A stretch of DNA of 64,000 bases from Zanthoxylum bungeanum (taxonomy: Eukaryota; Streptophyta; Magnoliopsida; Sapindales; Rutaceae): contig SKCR01023803.1 in assembly GCA_019454045.1 (NCBI GenBank), positions 62,001 to 126,000 of the forward strand, read 5' to 3'. The position numbers and the translations under genes are program-made. The notes below the pieces were generated by a model that searched no databases, had not been told where the DNA came from, and was given only the letters and a program-made list of their open reading frames with translations. This document shows, in pieces, positions 12,318-25,889 of the stretch (its first letter is position 1; every line of letters starts with the position of its first letter).

Positions 12318-13845
12318 ACAAACCTGCTTGCACTATGCTGCATACTATGGCCATACGGATTGCCTTCAAGCCATTCTCTTTGCTGCCCAGTCTGCCCTGT
12401 TGTCGTTTCTTGGTAGGCTAAGAATTGAAATATTTGTTAGATAAGTAGATAAAATTTTGGCTTATTAATGGCTGATAAAATTGCTGTGTTGCGATTGGAT
12501 TTTAGGGGATATGTAAGATTTGTGAACATCAGATATGGCAGAGGAGGGACGCCATTGCACTTGGTAGCTCGTCAAAGACGGTATGAATATGTACATATTT
12601 TACTAGATTGTTGTCCTCTTGTTTGTGCTTCAGCCGATGGAAATGGGTAAAAATTATGGTGATGATTTTGTTTTATTGTTGTTAGGCGTTAAATTTGTTT
12701 TGTAGATTGATAGATTGCTGATTACAATTACCCAGGAAGCACTCCTCTTCACTTGGTAGCTAGAGGGGCATCGATTGAATGCATCTGTGCACTGCTAGCG
12801 TGGGGCGCAGATTGTCTTCATAGAGATTCATCTATGTAATATTTAATTTCTTTCTTTTTTGGTCACATTCTTTGATTTATTTTATTTTTCCTGTAACTAC
12901 ATTATGTAATTGTTTCTTCATTGCCATCTCAAATTATTAGCTTGAACATAAATGCAAAAGGGCACATTTGGATGTCTGGCGAAAGTTTAGTTGCAAAAAA
13001 TATTGTATTGGTTCCTATCATGCTATTGTAAATTTAATTGAGGTCATCAAATTACCAGAAATTTTGGAGCAGATGCACTTTTAGAAACACAAAGTTGATC
13101 ATTTTATAATTCTTATCAATTGATTGTATCTCTTTATCTTTTTTAGCCAGTTCCGTGCAATCAATTTTCTTATAAAAGCATACTTTTGATGTATTTTCTC
13201 TTGATTTAGTTCCCTAGAAATTTTCTGCTAATGCTTTTGCTGTTATATGATTATCTCTTATGTAATATTGATTATATATGCAGTTTCATTGAAGTACAAA
13301 CACGGATTTTACACAGCTTTGTTAAATCCTGCATCTGAAAATTTCTACAAATCTTAGCCATAAATAAACACTTGTACAATTTTGAGTGGGTGGTTCTATA
13401 TAAGAGCCTCTTGTAATTTTGTGAGCTTTTTATTTTAACTTTTGTTGATTTTGAAAAAGATGAGATTGATTTGTTCTTTTTTAATGCAGGCTAGCGATAC
13501 AGAGCTATGTTGCATATGCTTTGAGCAAGCAATTGAAGACAAGATTGTGGCCACCAGATGTGTGCACAATGCACACTAGGCATATGTTGCCACAAAAAGC
13601 TAAACCCTACAACCACATGCCTAACACCTCCAATGTGCCCATTTTGCCGAAGCACAATTACCTGACTGGTTGTAAAAATCAAGAACCAAGATGATGTTGA
13701 TCGTGACATCGGTGACCTAAATTCACCAAAGATGAGAAATACAAGGAAATTGAACAACTTTAGCGAGGGAAACAGCAGCTTCAAACGATTATCAACTTTA
13801 TTTAGCAAGATGGGTGGTCGCGCCTCAAGCAGGATTACTAACTAA
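12318..13845 (+). pseudogene. XB3/XBAT-type ankyrin-RING E3 ubiquitin ligase, captured fragment with introns
   Basis: Exon-like blocks with splice borders are readable. At 12318-12412, after TTTACAG, they encode an ankyrin segment (CLHYAAYYGHTDCLQAI). At 12506-12646 comes FVNIRYGRGGTPLHLVARQR. At about 12730-12836 comes GSTPLHLVARGASIEC followed by LLAWGAD. At 13490-13845, after ATGCAG, comes a RING segment (SDTELCCICFEQ, later CPFCRSTI) and a conserved C-terminus ending GGRASSRITN and TAA. Family members carry N-terminal ankyrin repeats and a C-terminal RING that ubiquitinates substrates. It is broken: the N-terminal half is missing, there is a frame change at the end of the first exon and another inside the RING, an in-frame TGA replaces an Arg just after CPFCRSTI, and the linker exons are not recognisable. 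Retained introns imply DNA-level capture. Confidence 0.85.
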
Positions 13846-14292
13846 AGTGATCCAACTGATAAGCCTTGATACTTGGTAGCATTTGGTAATCAAGCTTCCA
13901 ATTGATCATAAAAAATTCCATTATAAGTTTACCTCGAGTAAAAGAGAAAAGAAAATAAAGAAGCCCTATTTTGGAGCTGGTCTCATTTGGTATCTATTGA
14001 TATTGTTCATTTGCTATGTATACTTGGGAAATAAGCAAAGTGAATTGCAGGTTTTGGTTGGTAAGTTTGGTAATGGTTTGCTTGGCTCTCATAATGAACA
14101 CTGTTGTATTCTTTGTTAATTTGAGATTGAAGGAAATAATATTAGTAAAAAAAAGCAAAATTCTTTTTTCTCAAGGGCTACTGGCTCAGGGCTGCTGGAT
14201 TTCAAGGGCTGGTTTCAGAAGGGTCTGCTGGTTGGTTTGGGCAGATTCAGAGGCTGAGGGCTGGCTGGTTTGGTCAGTTTTAGAGGCTTCAG
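13846..14292. other. Cassette sequence after the E3 fragment, G-rich at its end
   Basis: The short ORFs here show no domain and probably represent 3' flanking DNA of the captured gene. From about 14165 the plus strand becomes G-rich with repeated GGCTGCTGG and CAGGGCT-like words. The tract is cut at 14292 by Copia-C and continues at 24247. Confidence 0.5.
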
Positions 14293-16289
14293 TGTTGGGA
14301 AAATCTACGATCCCGAGGATCGAATCAAGCATAGAAACAACATGTGAATACATCGAGGAAGTTACGGAATACTTACATCGAGCAGTTGAGCGATGCGACG
14401 AAGAATAAAACTTCAAGCTTTTCCTTCCTAGAACTCACGGAAGTCCACTGTTTTGGCTCATTGGTGTTCTCGGCAATCATCAAGTTTTGAGCTCCAAGCT
14501 TGATTTGGTGATTCCTTGCTCACAAGTGGGTTTCCCTATCACATTCGCAAGACTCCGATGTGTGCTAGCACTCTTGATTTTTGCCACAAAAATCACCAAA
14601 AGCTTCTCTTTAACTCACGGAAGTGGGCAGTGAAAAGAATAAGAAAATTCAGCCCATTGGGCGTGAATGGGAGAGAAGAAGAAGTGAGAGAGTGTGTTGT
14701 GAGTTGTTGGAAGAATTGTGTATCTAATACACTTTTTTTGATTTTTCAAAAAATCAATTAATTCATTTTAAAAAAATTGCTTTCAAAAGTCAAACCATTA
14801 AAGCTTTGCCAACCACTTCCATCAATCAATCAATCAATCAAATTGTCACATCACTCAAAGTGACATGTGATTTGACGCTTGATGTAACTAATGATTTGAC
14901 ACTTGATGTGACTTGCATGCCGCACTCGAATTCGAAATGCGAATGCGCTCGCAAACACTCCCGGGCTCGGGTTCACTAATTCCAAATTAACGAATTTTTC
15001 GTTGCGACGTAATTAAATAATTATGCCTAGTAAAATCACTATTCACGTCGCTAACGAATTAATTCTAAATTAACTTGTTCGCTCGAATTAAAATCTAATT
15101 TCAATTCCGCGTCGAAATCCAATTTCGTATAATATATCGAATATATTATTTTATCGATTAATTCCAAATTAATCGTTCTATCTCTTTAAATGATATTTTA
15201 TCTCAGATAAAATATCTCCGTAATTAATCCCAGAGTAATTTTCTCTCTCATCATTAATTAATCCCAGATTAATAAAGTGCGAGTCATACGTCATCGGTGA
15301 ATCTTTGGGAAGCGACCCATGAGATCCCCGGATATATTGGTCGTAAATTCGGTCGTCGGACTATCCGAACACGTAAGTACCTCGTACTACGTTTTTACCG
15401 ATTTACAAGATAAGATTGGCTTCTAGCAAAGCGTCATGCCTACCCAATTCTCCAGAAATATCCTTACAGGAATATGTGATCTATATCAGGCGTAATATAC
15501 GTAGTACTGCGTATTTCGATCCAGTATCGGATGTCTCGTGCCAGGCCTGGGGCTGGAATTGTGTCTGCCCCGTACGAAGCACATATCGGATCTCTGGTAA
15601 CTAGTCTCTATAATCAGATATACATGACCTAGTCATAATATCCCGATAACTGCAGCATTTAAGAGAACCAGTTTCGTATCCTACATGACCATCATCTCCA
15701 CTATGACTGGAGTGATACTTCCATCTCGACACACTACGATTCTCAATATACCCAGCAGAGGCATACACATAACCTGTTAAAGCCCTGGACGACCTAAAAC
15801 TAAAGTACATTCATTGTCGCAAGTATTAGCGGTGCAAGTCTCAGGTTAAGACCAAATACACCTACCCTGATTTCGGACTTCCATAGACACATAGTCATAC
15901 TACCAATGGAATTCCGAGGGGCTATCTAGAGCGAAGCTGTTTTCCGTACCATCGGTAAAACACAACCTCATACTACACTTAGGGATATTTAATGATTAAA
16001 TATACCCTCATAACGCGCACAAGTGTAATACTAGTCTTTTCCCAAATATCGATGTCCAATCTCGATAATACTCTGATTAGGGATATTTAATGATTAATCC
16101 TTCGTGGATTGATACTGTCTCATATCATCACAATCCAGGAACTAATCATATGGACCTCCTATCATTTATATATCTTGGTGATCTAATCACAAATGATAAG
16201 AGAGCAATCTCCTTTGTCACATAGTTAATTTGTACAACATCACCATTATATGTACAAATAGTGACGCTATGGGTCATAACTGTCCAACA
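14293..16289 (-). mobile_element. Copia-C 3' LTR
   Basis: The 1997-bp LTR aligns along its whole length with 22223-24246. Short deletions separate the two, for example around 15720 and 15960-16030. Confidence 0.9.
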
Positions 16290-19200
16290 ATCTCCCACTT
16301 GGGCTATAGCCAGTCACTCGAGTGTTCTACACCCGAACTATGTATGATTGGCTCAAACTACTGAGAAAAGACTTTCGTCAACGGATTTGTATGATTATCA
16401 TCTGATGCGATTTATATGATCATCACATCGCCACGATGTATGATCCGAACGAATCAGATGAATATCGAAGTATATATCTGGATCGTTGATGAGACCATTA
16501 ATTCTTTAGCCTGTGCTGAAGCCTAGCTCAACTGCTAACAGAACTATTCCTAATCTAATAATGATTTATTATCAACCCAAATGGCTTCTATTGCTGCCTC
16601 AGCCGCAAAAATAACTCGTATTTGTTGTTTATTCGGTAACAATATCTTGCTTGGAAGATTTCCAGCTCACTGTTCCGTTGTTCAAACTTTATAGTACCTT
16701 TGTTACGGCTTACAATTGTTATTATCGGTTATGAAACTTGCAGCAGTGATCCCAGTCACTTCAAGTTCTCCTTCTCCATAGTCTAAGATAGCATCCTTAG
16801 ATCTCTAAGATACTAAAGGATGTTCTTAACATCAATCCAATGACTATCACTTAGATTGGCCCGATTGTGACTCCATATGCTCAAAGCGTATGAGACACCA
16901 GGTCGCGTACATTTATTTCAATGTACGAGTTCTCAGAGACTATTAACAACTTTAAATCTATCCCAGTAGATCTTTATTCCTAGAATAAAGCTTGTTACTC
17001 CCAAAAATTCTACGGAGAATTTTCTTGAAAGCCAAGCTTTCACCGATTGTATTATGGGAATATCATTTCCAAGAAATGATATATTATCATTACCTAAGAT
17101 AGTCACTTTCAGTGCGCTCCTACTAACCTCCTTATATACACAAGAATCATTTTCGTTTTGAATTAAATCATAAACCATTATGATTACATCAAAACGATAA
17201 TTCCAAGAACCCAATGCTCGCTTCAATCCATACATGGATCGAATAACCTGCAAACCTTGTTTGCTAGTTTTGGTACGACAAAACCATCAGGATGTTGTAA
17301 ACATCCTCCTAAAGGTTTCCGTTAAGGAAAGAGGTTTTGGCATTCAGCTGCCATATATCATGTATGAAACATGCAGCATCAGCAAGCATTATCCAAATGG
17401 ATTTTCCGTGGCAACAGGTAAAAGGTTTCGTCGTAATCGACACAATATTGATAACGATACCTTTTCGTTACAAGCCTAGCTTAGTACGTTGGTATGTTGC
17501 CTTCCATGTATGTCTTCCTTGAAGACTTATATAGTACCAATAGGCACAATACTTTGCGGTACAACAACTAGTATCCAAACTTAGTTGGTATACATGGAAT
17601 CCATTTTGGATATCATGGCACTTTCCCATGATAGGGAGTCGATACCTTGTATCACTTCCTCATATGTAGTCATTTCGTATTCCTCAATAAGATTGACATC
17701 TTTATGAGGTGAGATCATAAACCCATACCCCAGGTTGTTTTCTGACTCTCTCCGACTTACGTGGTTCTTGTGTTTTCAAAGATTATTGGTATAGTTTCAT
17801 CCTTGATGAACTATTTGTGTTCCATTAAGGAATCGGTGTCGGGATTAGTATTACTCCGATTTTCATCAAGTTTTACTTTCCTCCCACTTACCACTGCATA
17901 TAGGTATTCCTCTTAGGAAAACCGCATGGCGAGCAACAATTACATTGTTCTCCAGTGAGTTGTATAAGTACTATACTTTGGTATCCCTAGGATAACCCAC
18001 AACTTAGGCACTTATCCGATTTGGGTTCTAGTTTGGTATCATCCAAACACATGCCTAGCATATCCAAATCATCAGGAATGAGAAAACCCGGTTTCTTTCC
18101 TGTTCATATCTAATATGAAATCTGTCAAACAGATTTTTATGGAACCTTATTCTAAATAAGTTTTGCACTATTTATGCGTATCCGTTGAAGGAAATGGTAG
18201 CTCAGAGCGACTCATGATTAACCTTATCATGTCCAACAAAACTCGGTTTATCCATTCGGACACACCGTCAAATTTACGTGTTCCGGGAGGAGTCCTCATT
18301 GAAAGAATACTATACTCTTTCAAGTATTTGAGAAACTTATTGCTTAAGTATTTTCATCATGGTCTGACCGTGATGATTTTATACTTTAGCTGATCTGTTT
18401 GTCTATTTCGTGTCGAAACTCTAAAAGTTTCTGATTTGTGTTTCATTAAGAAACATATAACCATAACGCGATGCCACATCCCTAAAGGTCACGAAACATT
18501 CATATCCACCTCTAGCCTAGCTAGACATGGGCCCACTTACGTCACTATGAACGAGAGCTAACAAATCGGTGGCACTTGCACTTTTACCAAGTAAATAGTG
18601 TTTTAGGCACTTTGCCCATTAAACTAGATTCGTAGACATTATTTGAATGAAATCAAATATGTCCTAGTACCCACTCTTCAAAAGTGTGGATATACGAGTC
18701 TTGTTTAATTGTGTCCCAGACAACAATGCCACATTTAAGTTTCAACTGATTAATTCAGTTCGAGCTATTTGTTTGTCATGTTATATGTTTGAGATTTATT
18801 TATATTCAAAATATAAATACTGTTATTCTCATCTAATGTGTTTATCTCAATATCATCTTTATATAATAAAACACTTTAGTGTTCTAGAATATAAAGGTAT
18901 ACCCGCAATGGGTTAAACCCTGATATAGAGATAATGTATCTAGTCAAACTAGTTACATTTTAACAGTTTCCTAATTTAAGTACACACCCGAAGGGTAGTT
19001 CCTAAACTTAGGTATCTACCGTTAAAACAGCGACTTTCGTCCCGTTTTCAATTCGCAGATAAATCTCAACTGAAGTCAGTATCCTGCTCATAGCAGATTC
19101 TGCACAACAGTACATATTTATGTATCACACTAAGTATCTAAAATCCAATTTTAATACTAGTAGTGAACATATTTTATGACAAACATATTTGAAGTTAGAG

Positions 19201-19600
19201 CCTTGCTCGTCTTCAATTCCTTCATGTCTGCTTTGTCCATACGGCAGTCACACTTCCGTGATCCCGTTTGCCACAATTTAGGCAGACATTTTGGGATATG
19301 TCTTTTATCTTCCCAGAAGATTATAATAACTTTGCCTTTACCCTTTTCGGTACCCCAGAAGCCTATGGCCAAGCCTTGGCCTTCTAGAATGTCGAAATAA
19401 GATGCGCTTTGCGCTTCTCGCCCTATTGCAAATTCTGGTGTTGTCTCCTTGAGTATAGCTATTAACTCTCCAAGAGTTTACTATTGCAATTTAGTACTTC
19501 TAAGATCTAAGGATAGATCTATGAAGATCCTTCAATTTCAATATCATACTATGATGATCTAATCCTTAGTTCTGATTAAGAAATTAAGGAGTCTATTTGG
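16290..19600 (-). pseudogene. Copia-C gag-pol remnant
   Basis: Read on the minus strand, gag remnants near 19500-19600 lead to a damaged zinc knuckle at about 19218-19300, where a frame change follows CLNCGK. Gag-pre-integrase and integrase remnants occupy about 17600-18950. A reverse transcriptase piece at 16933-17253 has the SMYGLK motif, but the catalytic YVDD position reads GNDN. RNase H remnants run to the polypurine tract. Stops and frameshifts occur throughout, so no enzyme can be made. Confidence 0.82.
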
Positions 19601-22209
19601 CAAGCTTAATGGATTAAGCACTAAAGTTATCATTACATGAATATCCCAAGTATCATACTCTACTATTTGCTTAACTCCGGGCTTAGGCCTAATATGTTAT
19701 TTTATCAAATAAAGTAACTTATTAGTTTCCAGGACAATCCTGAAATTTTATTCCCAATTTGAAAATTAAAGTCGTTTAAATACATTTTCACCCAGGATTA
19801 TGTTTTAAACACTAATATTTCAATTATCTTGATTCTAATAGTCCAACTATTTAATCAACGATTTATGTACTATTTATTATAATGATTACTATAGTCCAAC
19901 TATATAATCAACTATAATTTAATTGGTTAATTCAATTATATTGATTACTATAATCCAATTATAAAATCAACTATTAATTGAAATTAGTTAATTCAAATAT
20001 ATTGATTACTATAATCCAATTATATAATCAACTATAAATGAAATAGTTTGAATATAGTCCAACTGTTTATTAAAACAACATTAAATATTAGTACAACTAA
20101 CATTTAATTTATTTGACGAAAAATTGATATTGAGCGCGTATGGCAAGTTATTAAACGAATATTGCAAATTTAATAATTGCCTCCCACTATTTTTCGGCGA
20201 GCCTCTAACCCTCTGTTGAGTACTCGGGAAACCTTGTTTCCTAGTGGGTTAGGATCCCGTTAAATAACACACAATCTTGACTTTGGCCAACAAATTGTAT
20301 GATAATTAACTAGGTAGATCTCTAAGATCGATTGGATCTCATCCAATTCCTAGATCCAGTAGGGGGACATCCAAGTCCGAAACATATATCTTATATATGC
20401 CAATATATCCAATATATTACCTAACATTTTTCCTCTGAATCAACTAAACATTGGCTTTGGCACAACAAACTTAGTGATCCCAGTTAAGCGTGACCCATTG
20501 ACCTTGGAAAGCTTCGTAATCAATGTCGATGGACAAGAAGTGGTCTTGACTTTGGCCAACAAACCACAACTTGGACAAGACACCGATATGGAACAAAGCT
20601 CTCGTGATTAAAACACATCCTCGACGAACAAAGGTCTTGACTTTGGCCAACAAACCAATGCCAGTCTTAGATCTTGAGTAAGAATCATTCAATGGAAGGA
20701 AAAACGCTTAATATTTTGTGAGGGTTTTTCGCGTGCAAATTGGCAACCAATTTATTATCTTTGTTAAGGTCTCATCATCATACACCCTTAAACATGCATT
20801 CTAAATACATAATAAGGCGCGTAAAAATAAATAATAATGATATGCGGATGGATACTTAACACATTGTTCCTATAACAAATCTCTCCATTTCCTCTCTCCC
20901 GCTAGCACATGTATTACTTCTACCCGTTACATAAAACTTCTAAAGAAACCTCATTTACATTGAGGGCAATAGGTGAGAAGAGAAATACACAGAGTATGGA
21001 GGTAATAGGTTGGACACGCAGGTCCAATTAATAAATTCTAAATTTATTACAATAATTTCCAAAATTGCCCCACCCATCTAATATCCATCCGATATACACT
21101 ATTCATGCATCGCAACCATGTATTCACACAAACATGTTATCAATTAATCTAATCCAATTAATTAATCTGATAATTAATGACCATCAAATGTTCAAACAAC
21201 GATTTGATTTTGCGCGAGTCAAACTTGTTCGAATAAGTACTCAAAGTACGAATTCTTGAATTATATTAAACTACAAAATTAAATCCAATTTAACTTGTAT
21301 TTAATACTAATTCACTATTTAATTCCAAATTAAATATTACACTTTATTAACGAACCTTTACGACTTAAATTCCAAAATTAATCGTTACGGGTCTTAAAGC
21401 CCGATTAACGTCCAACGTTAATTTAATTAAAGTCCAATGGGCTTTCAATTAATTTCCTTAATGTGTGGACTTTTGGTCAACTGGGGTCAAACCCAATAAC
21501 CAAAGCCCAATCAAGGAATAACCTCATAAGCCTAGAAATCAATTTAGGCCCATTAGGCCCAATTAAATAATTAAAGGTCCATTAGTCGCATTTGGACTAT
21601 ATGGAAACGGTTTTGGGCCCAATTGGATCGAACCAATTTAGCCTAAACCCATCTTGGTACAACCAAGCCCACTAAAGCCCAATAACAACTTTCAAGCCCA
21701 ATTTCCAAAATTAGCCCAATTAATTAAATCACAAAAAATTCCAAATTTCATATTTAATTAACCAAAGTGTATTCCATAATTAATCACCCAAATCAATATT
21801 TCCAAAACATCAATTAGCCTAATTAATTATGCTTATCGACATTAAAACATGTCCAACACATTTTAACAAAAATCAAACCCATTTTCATGCTATATATGTC
21901 TCGGCAATGTGGGGATTTTAATGTCCAATTTTAAATCCAATCCAATTGAATCAAATCAACATTACCCAATCGTTTTAAGTCATCCAATGATCAACGAAAC
22001 AAAAATTACCAAGATTTAGGGCACCAATTGAATTCGGCCAAGCCTCAATTTTTGGGGAAAAATGATCCAATCCAATTTTCATGAAATTGATCCAATCAAA
22101 CTTCAATTCAACATCATTTAAGCATACTTAATCAAACAATTTAACCAAATCATGCTCAAAATCAATTTACCCAATTTTAACCCTAAATTCAAGTTTCATG
22201 CTTTTACTC
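19601..22209 (-). mobile_element. Copia-C leader (non-coding)
   Basis: This is the inverted counterpart of the Copia-A leader at 6271-8827. It contains the palindromic TTGGCCAA motifs at 20283, 20552 and 20643 and the repeated TTGATTATATAATTGGATT-like block around 19850-20040. No ORF is supported. Confidence 0.75.
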
Positions 22210-22221
22210 GCTCTGATACCA
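22210..22221 (-). other. Copia-C primer binding site
   Basis: GCTCTGATACCA is the reverse complement of TGGTATCAGAGC, the initiator Met-tRNA primer site. It lies one base outside the 5' LTR. Confidence 0.92.
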
Positions 22222-22222
22222 T

Positions 22223-24246
22223 TGTTGGGAAAATCTACGGTCCCGAGGATCGAATCAAGCATAGAAACAACATGTGAATACATCGAGGAAGTTGCGGAAT
22301 ACTTACATCGAGCGGTTGAGCGATGCGACGAAGAACAAAACTTCAAGCTTTTCCTTCCTAGAGCTCACGGCAGTCCACTGTTTTGGCTCCTTGGTGTTCT
22401 CGGCAATCATCAAGTTTTGAGCTCCAAGCTTGATTTGGTGATTCCTTGCTCACAAGTGGGTTTCCATATCACCTTCGCAAGACTCCGATGTGTGCTAGCA
22501 CTCTTGATTTTTGCCACAAAAATCATCAAAAGCTTCTCTTTAACTCACGGAAGTGGGTAGTGAAAAGAAGAAGAAAATTCAGCCCCTTGGGCGTGAATGG
22601 GAGAGAAGAAGAAGTGAGAGTGTGTGTTGTGAGTTGTTGGAAGAATTGTATATCTAATACACTTTTTTTTTATTTTTCAAAAAATCAATTAATTCATTTT
22701 CAAAAAATTGCTTTCAAAAGTCAAACCATTAAAGCTTTGCCAACCACTTCCATCAATCAATCAATCAATCAATCACTCAAAGTGACATGTGATTTGACGC
22801 TTGATGTGACTAATGATTTGACGCTTGATGTGACTTGCGTGCCGCACTCGAATTCGAAATGCGAATGCGCTCGCAAACACGCCCGGGCTCGGGTTCGCTA
22901 ATTCCAAATTAATGAATTTTTCATTGCGACGTAATTAAATAATTATGCCTAGCAAACTCACTATTCACGTCGCTAACGAATTAATTCTAAATTAACTCGT
23001 TCGCCCGAATTAAAATCTAATTTCAATTCCGCGTCGAAATCCAATTTCGTATAATATATCGAATATATTATTTTATCGATTAATTCCAAATTAATCGTTC
23101 TCTCTCTTTAAATGATATCTTATCACAGATAAAATATCTATGTAATTAATCTCAGATTAATTTTCTCTCTCATCATTAATTAATCACAGATTAATAAAGT
23201 ACGAGTCATATGTCATCGGTGAATCTTCGGGAAGCGACCCATGAGATCCCCAGATATATTGGCAGTAAATTCAGTCGTCGGACTATCCGAACATGTAAGT
23301 ACCTCGTACTACATTTTTACCGATTTACAAGACAAGGTTGGCTTCTTGCAAAGCGTCATGCCTACCCAATTCTCCAGAAATATCCTTACAGGAATATGTG
23401 ATCTATATCAGGCGTAGTATACGTAGTATTGCGTATTTCGATCCAGTATCGGATGTCACATGCTAGGCCTGAGGCTGGAATTGTGTCTGCCCCATACGAA
23501 GCACATATCGGATCTCTGGTAACTAGTCTCTATAATCGGATATACATGACCTAGTCATAATATCCATATAGCTGCATCATTTAAGAGAACCAGTTCCGTA
23601 TCCTACGTGACCATCATCTCCACTATGACTGGAGTGATATTTCCATCTCGACATCACACCCAACACACTACAATTCTCAATATACCCAACAAAGGCGTAC
23701 ACAGAACCTGTTAAAGCCATGGACGACCTAAAACCAAAGTACATTGATTGTCGCAAGTATTAGCGGTGCAAGTCTCAAGTTAAGACCAAATACACCTACC
23801 CTGATTTCGGACTTCCATAGACACATAATCATAATACCAATGGAATTCTGAGGGGTCTATCCAGAGCGAAGCTATTTTCCGTACCATCGGTAAAACATTA
23901 ACCTCATACTACACTTGCATTTGTATCTTATACCCATATATATGAGAACTATGTCGTTATGCCCTCACAACGCGCACAAGTGTAATACTAGTCTTTTCCG
24001 CATTATCGATGTCCAATCTCGATAATACTCTGACTATGGATATTTAATGATTAATCCTTCATGGATTAGTACTGTCTCATATCATCTCAATCTAGGAACT
24101 AATCATATGGACCTCCTATCATTTATATATCTTGGTGATCTAATCACAAATGATAAGAGAGCAATCTCCTTTGTCACATAGATAATTTGTACAATATCAC
24201 CATGATCTGTACAAATAGTGACGTTATGGGTCATAACTGTCCAACA
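22223..24246 (-). mobile_element. Copia-C 5' LTR
   Basis: The 2024-bp LTR is adjacent to the primer site. TG...CA ends and the outer TTCAG duplication define its limits. Confidence 0.92.
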
Positions 24247-24640
24247 TTCAGGGGTTGCTGCTCTGGTCAGAGGCAGATGCGCATATGCTGCAGGGTTCAG
24301 GGGCTGTGGGCTCTGATACGACGGGGTTTTCAGAGTCTGAATTTCTAGGTTAATAGGCTCCTGTGTTCATAGGTTCCTGGGTTTAAAAGCTACTTATGCT
24401 TCAGGTTCTGATGCCCCAGAGGCCTCAGTGGCTGTTGTCTCTAACCAAGGTTGCTGGCTCAGGGGCTGCTGGTTTTCAGGGGCTGCTGGCTCTGATCAAG
24501 TGGGGGTTTCAGAGGCTTTTTTCCCTCTTCAAAATCTCTTGGGGGCTGTCTTAAGTTGTTGTGCTGCTGGGCTGTTCTGTGAGCTGATTCAGGGTCTGTT
24601 ATTCTAGTTCTGGATTCAGAGACTGCTGGTGATTCAGGGT
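24247..24640 (+). repeat. G-rich degenerate minisatellite in the cassette
   Basis: The plus strand repeats words such as GGCTGCTGG, TCAGGGGCTG and GGGTCTG without a fixed period. It continues the G-rich tract interrupted at 14292. No ORF or known domain is supported. Confidence 0.6.
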
Positions 24641-25889
24641 CTGATTTTGGGGGTTTTCGGCTAGGCCATTTGGACCATTCATCTTATATGTTTTGAAATC
24701 TGTCAGGTTGTTTGGGCGTGCATTCTTTGTTGCTCATTAGGATTTTTTACCTTTGTTTTCGCTTGTTTTGAGCTTTTACCCTTTCCGAGGGTATGCCCCT
24801 TGTACTCTTGTACATCGTGGCAACAAGCTTACTGTGATGAAAGTAATGGCAGCAAGCTCCTATCATCTTTCCTAATGGAGAATGGATTATGTGATTATTA
24901 ACTTTTGTTGATTTTTGAAAAAGATGAAATAACTCATGGAGAGAAAGTTTGAGAAAAAATTGTTCCTGAAGAGTAAGACCATTGAACATGTTATTTTAAT
25001 TATTAAACATGTAAAAAAATCAATAACTTTGAATTCAAGATCAAAATCGTGATCGAAATCGAAGCATTAAACATGATATTGAATAAAAAGTAATAGTTAG
25101 ATATGACCAATAACATGAAACTTGATACCATTGATATGAAATTATATAGATATTCGCACGTATGGACTTGTCACAATTCATCATAATTAACGATGACTCA
25201 CAAGCTATCTCTTCCCGAACTCATTGAAATACATTCTTCGTATAAACCTCAGAAGAATGTTTTTTGATGCTATGTAGATGTGTCGTTAAAACTGGACTAC
25301 TATGGGTCGAATCAAACTCAACTTTTGTTTCTTTATGTCGTATGCAGTACAATGCACGATATATTTGTCGAATAAAATCATACAATTTCAACTTCACCTG
25401 AAGGAAATGAGACAAGTATGAATTTAAACTCTCACACCTTTGCGTCGTTTAATAAATGAATCGAAATAATAATTGTCGTAATGAATACAAATTGTAAACA
25501 GAAACAAAAAGTATAAAACCCATCTGCATGCTCAATAACATATGTAATTAACGAAAATTATAAGTAGATTTGAAGACTATTAACTTGTGCTCATTCAAAA
25601 AAATGCTCATCTTATGTAATGAATAAAAATTTATGAACAAAATATAAAAATTGTTCTTCATGCTCATTAACTTTAGTAGTTATCCAAAATGATCGGATAT
25701 CCAACCGTTGATGTACCTAATTCTAAGTAAATAGCTTATGCGCTCTAACATAACATAAGATGTTTTTTTAAAAAGGCAACAAATAGAATTTAAAAAATGT
25801 TCATCTTGTAAGAGGTGTTTTTAGATAAATTAAAAAACCAGACAAAAAAAGAAAAAAATTCACTCAATATTTGTGCTAGGGCGCATAAA
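24641..25889. other. Cassette stretch with no recognisable gene
   Basis: Only short ORFs without domains are present. A segment at about 24897-24930 (TTAACTTTTGTTGATTTTTG then AAAAAGATGA) closely repeats 13436-13465, the intron just before the RING exon. The two parts may share an origin. Confidence 0.5.

Larger units (their letters stand above)
14293..24246 (-). mobile_element. Copia-C: minus-strand copia element inside the cassette
   Basis: Two LTRs (14293-16289 and 22223-24246) begin TGTTGGGAAA and end GTCCAACA on the plus strand. TTCAG flanks both outer ends (14288-14292 and 24247-24251). The inverted primer site GCTCTGATACCA is at 22210-22221 and the inverted polypurine tract ATCTCCCACTT at 16290, so the element reads right to left. 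Read on the minus strand, the LTR start is of the same family as Copia-A and B. Pol is badly decayed. It is the innermost element on this branch of the nest. Confidence 0.93.
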
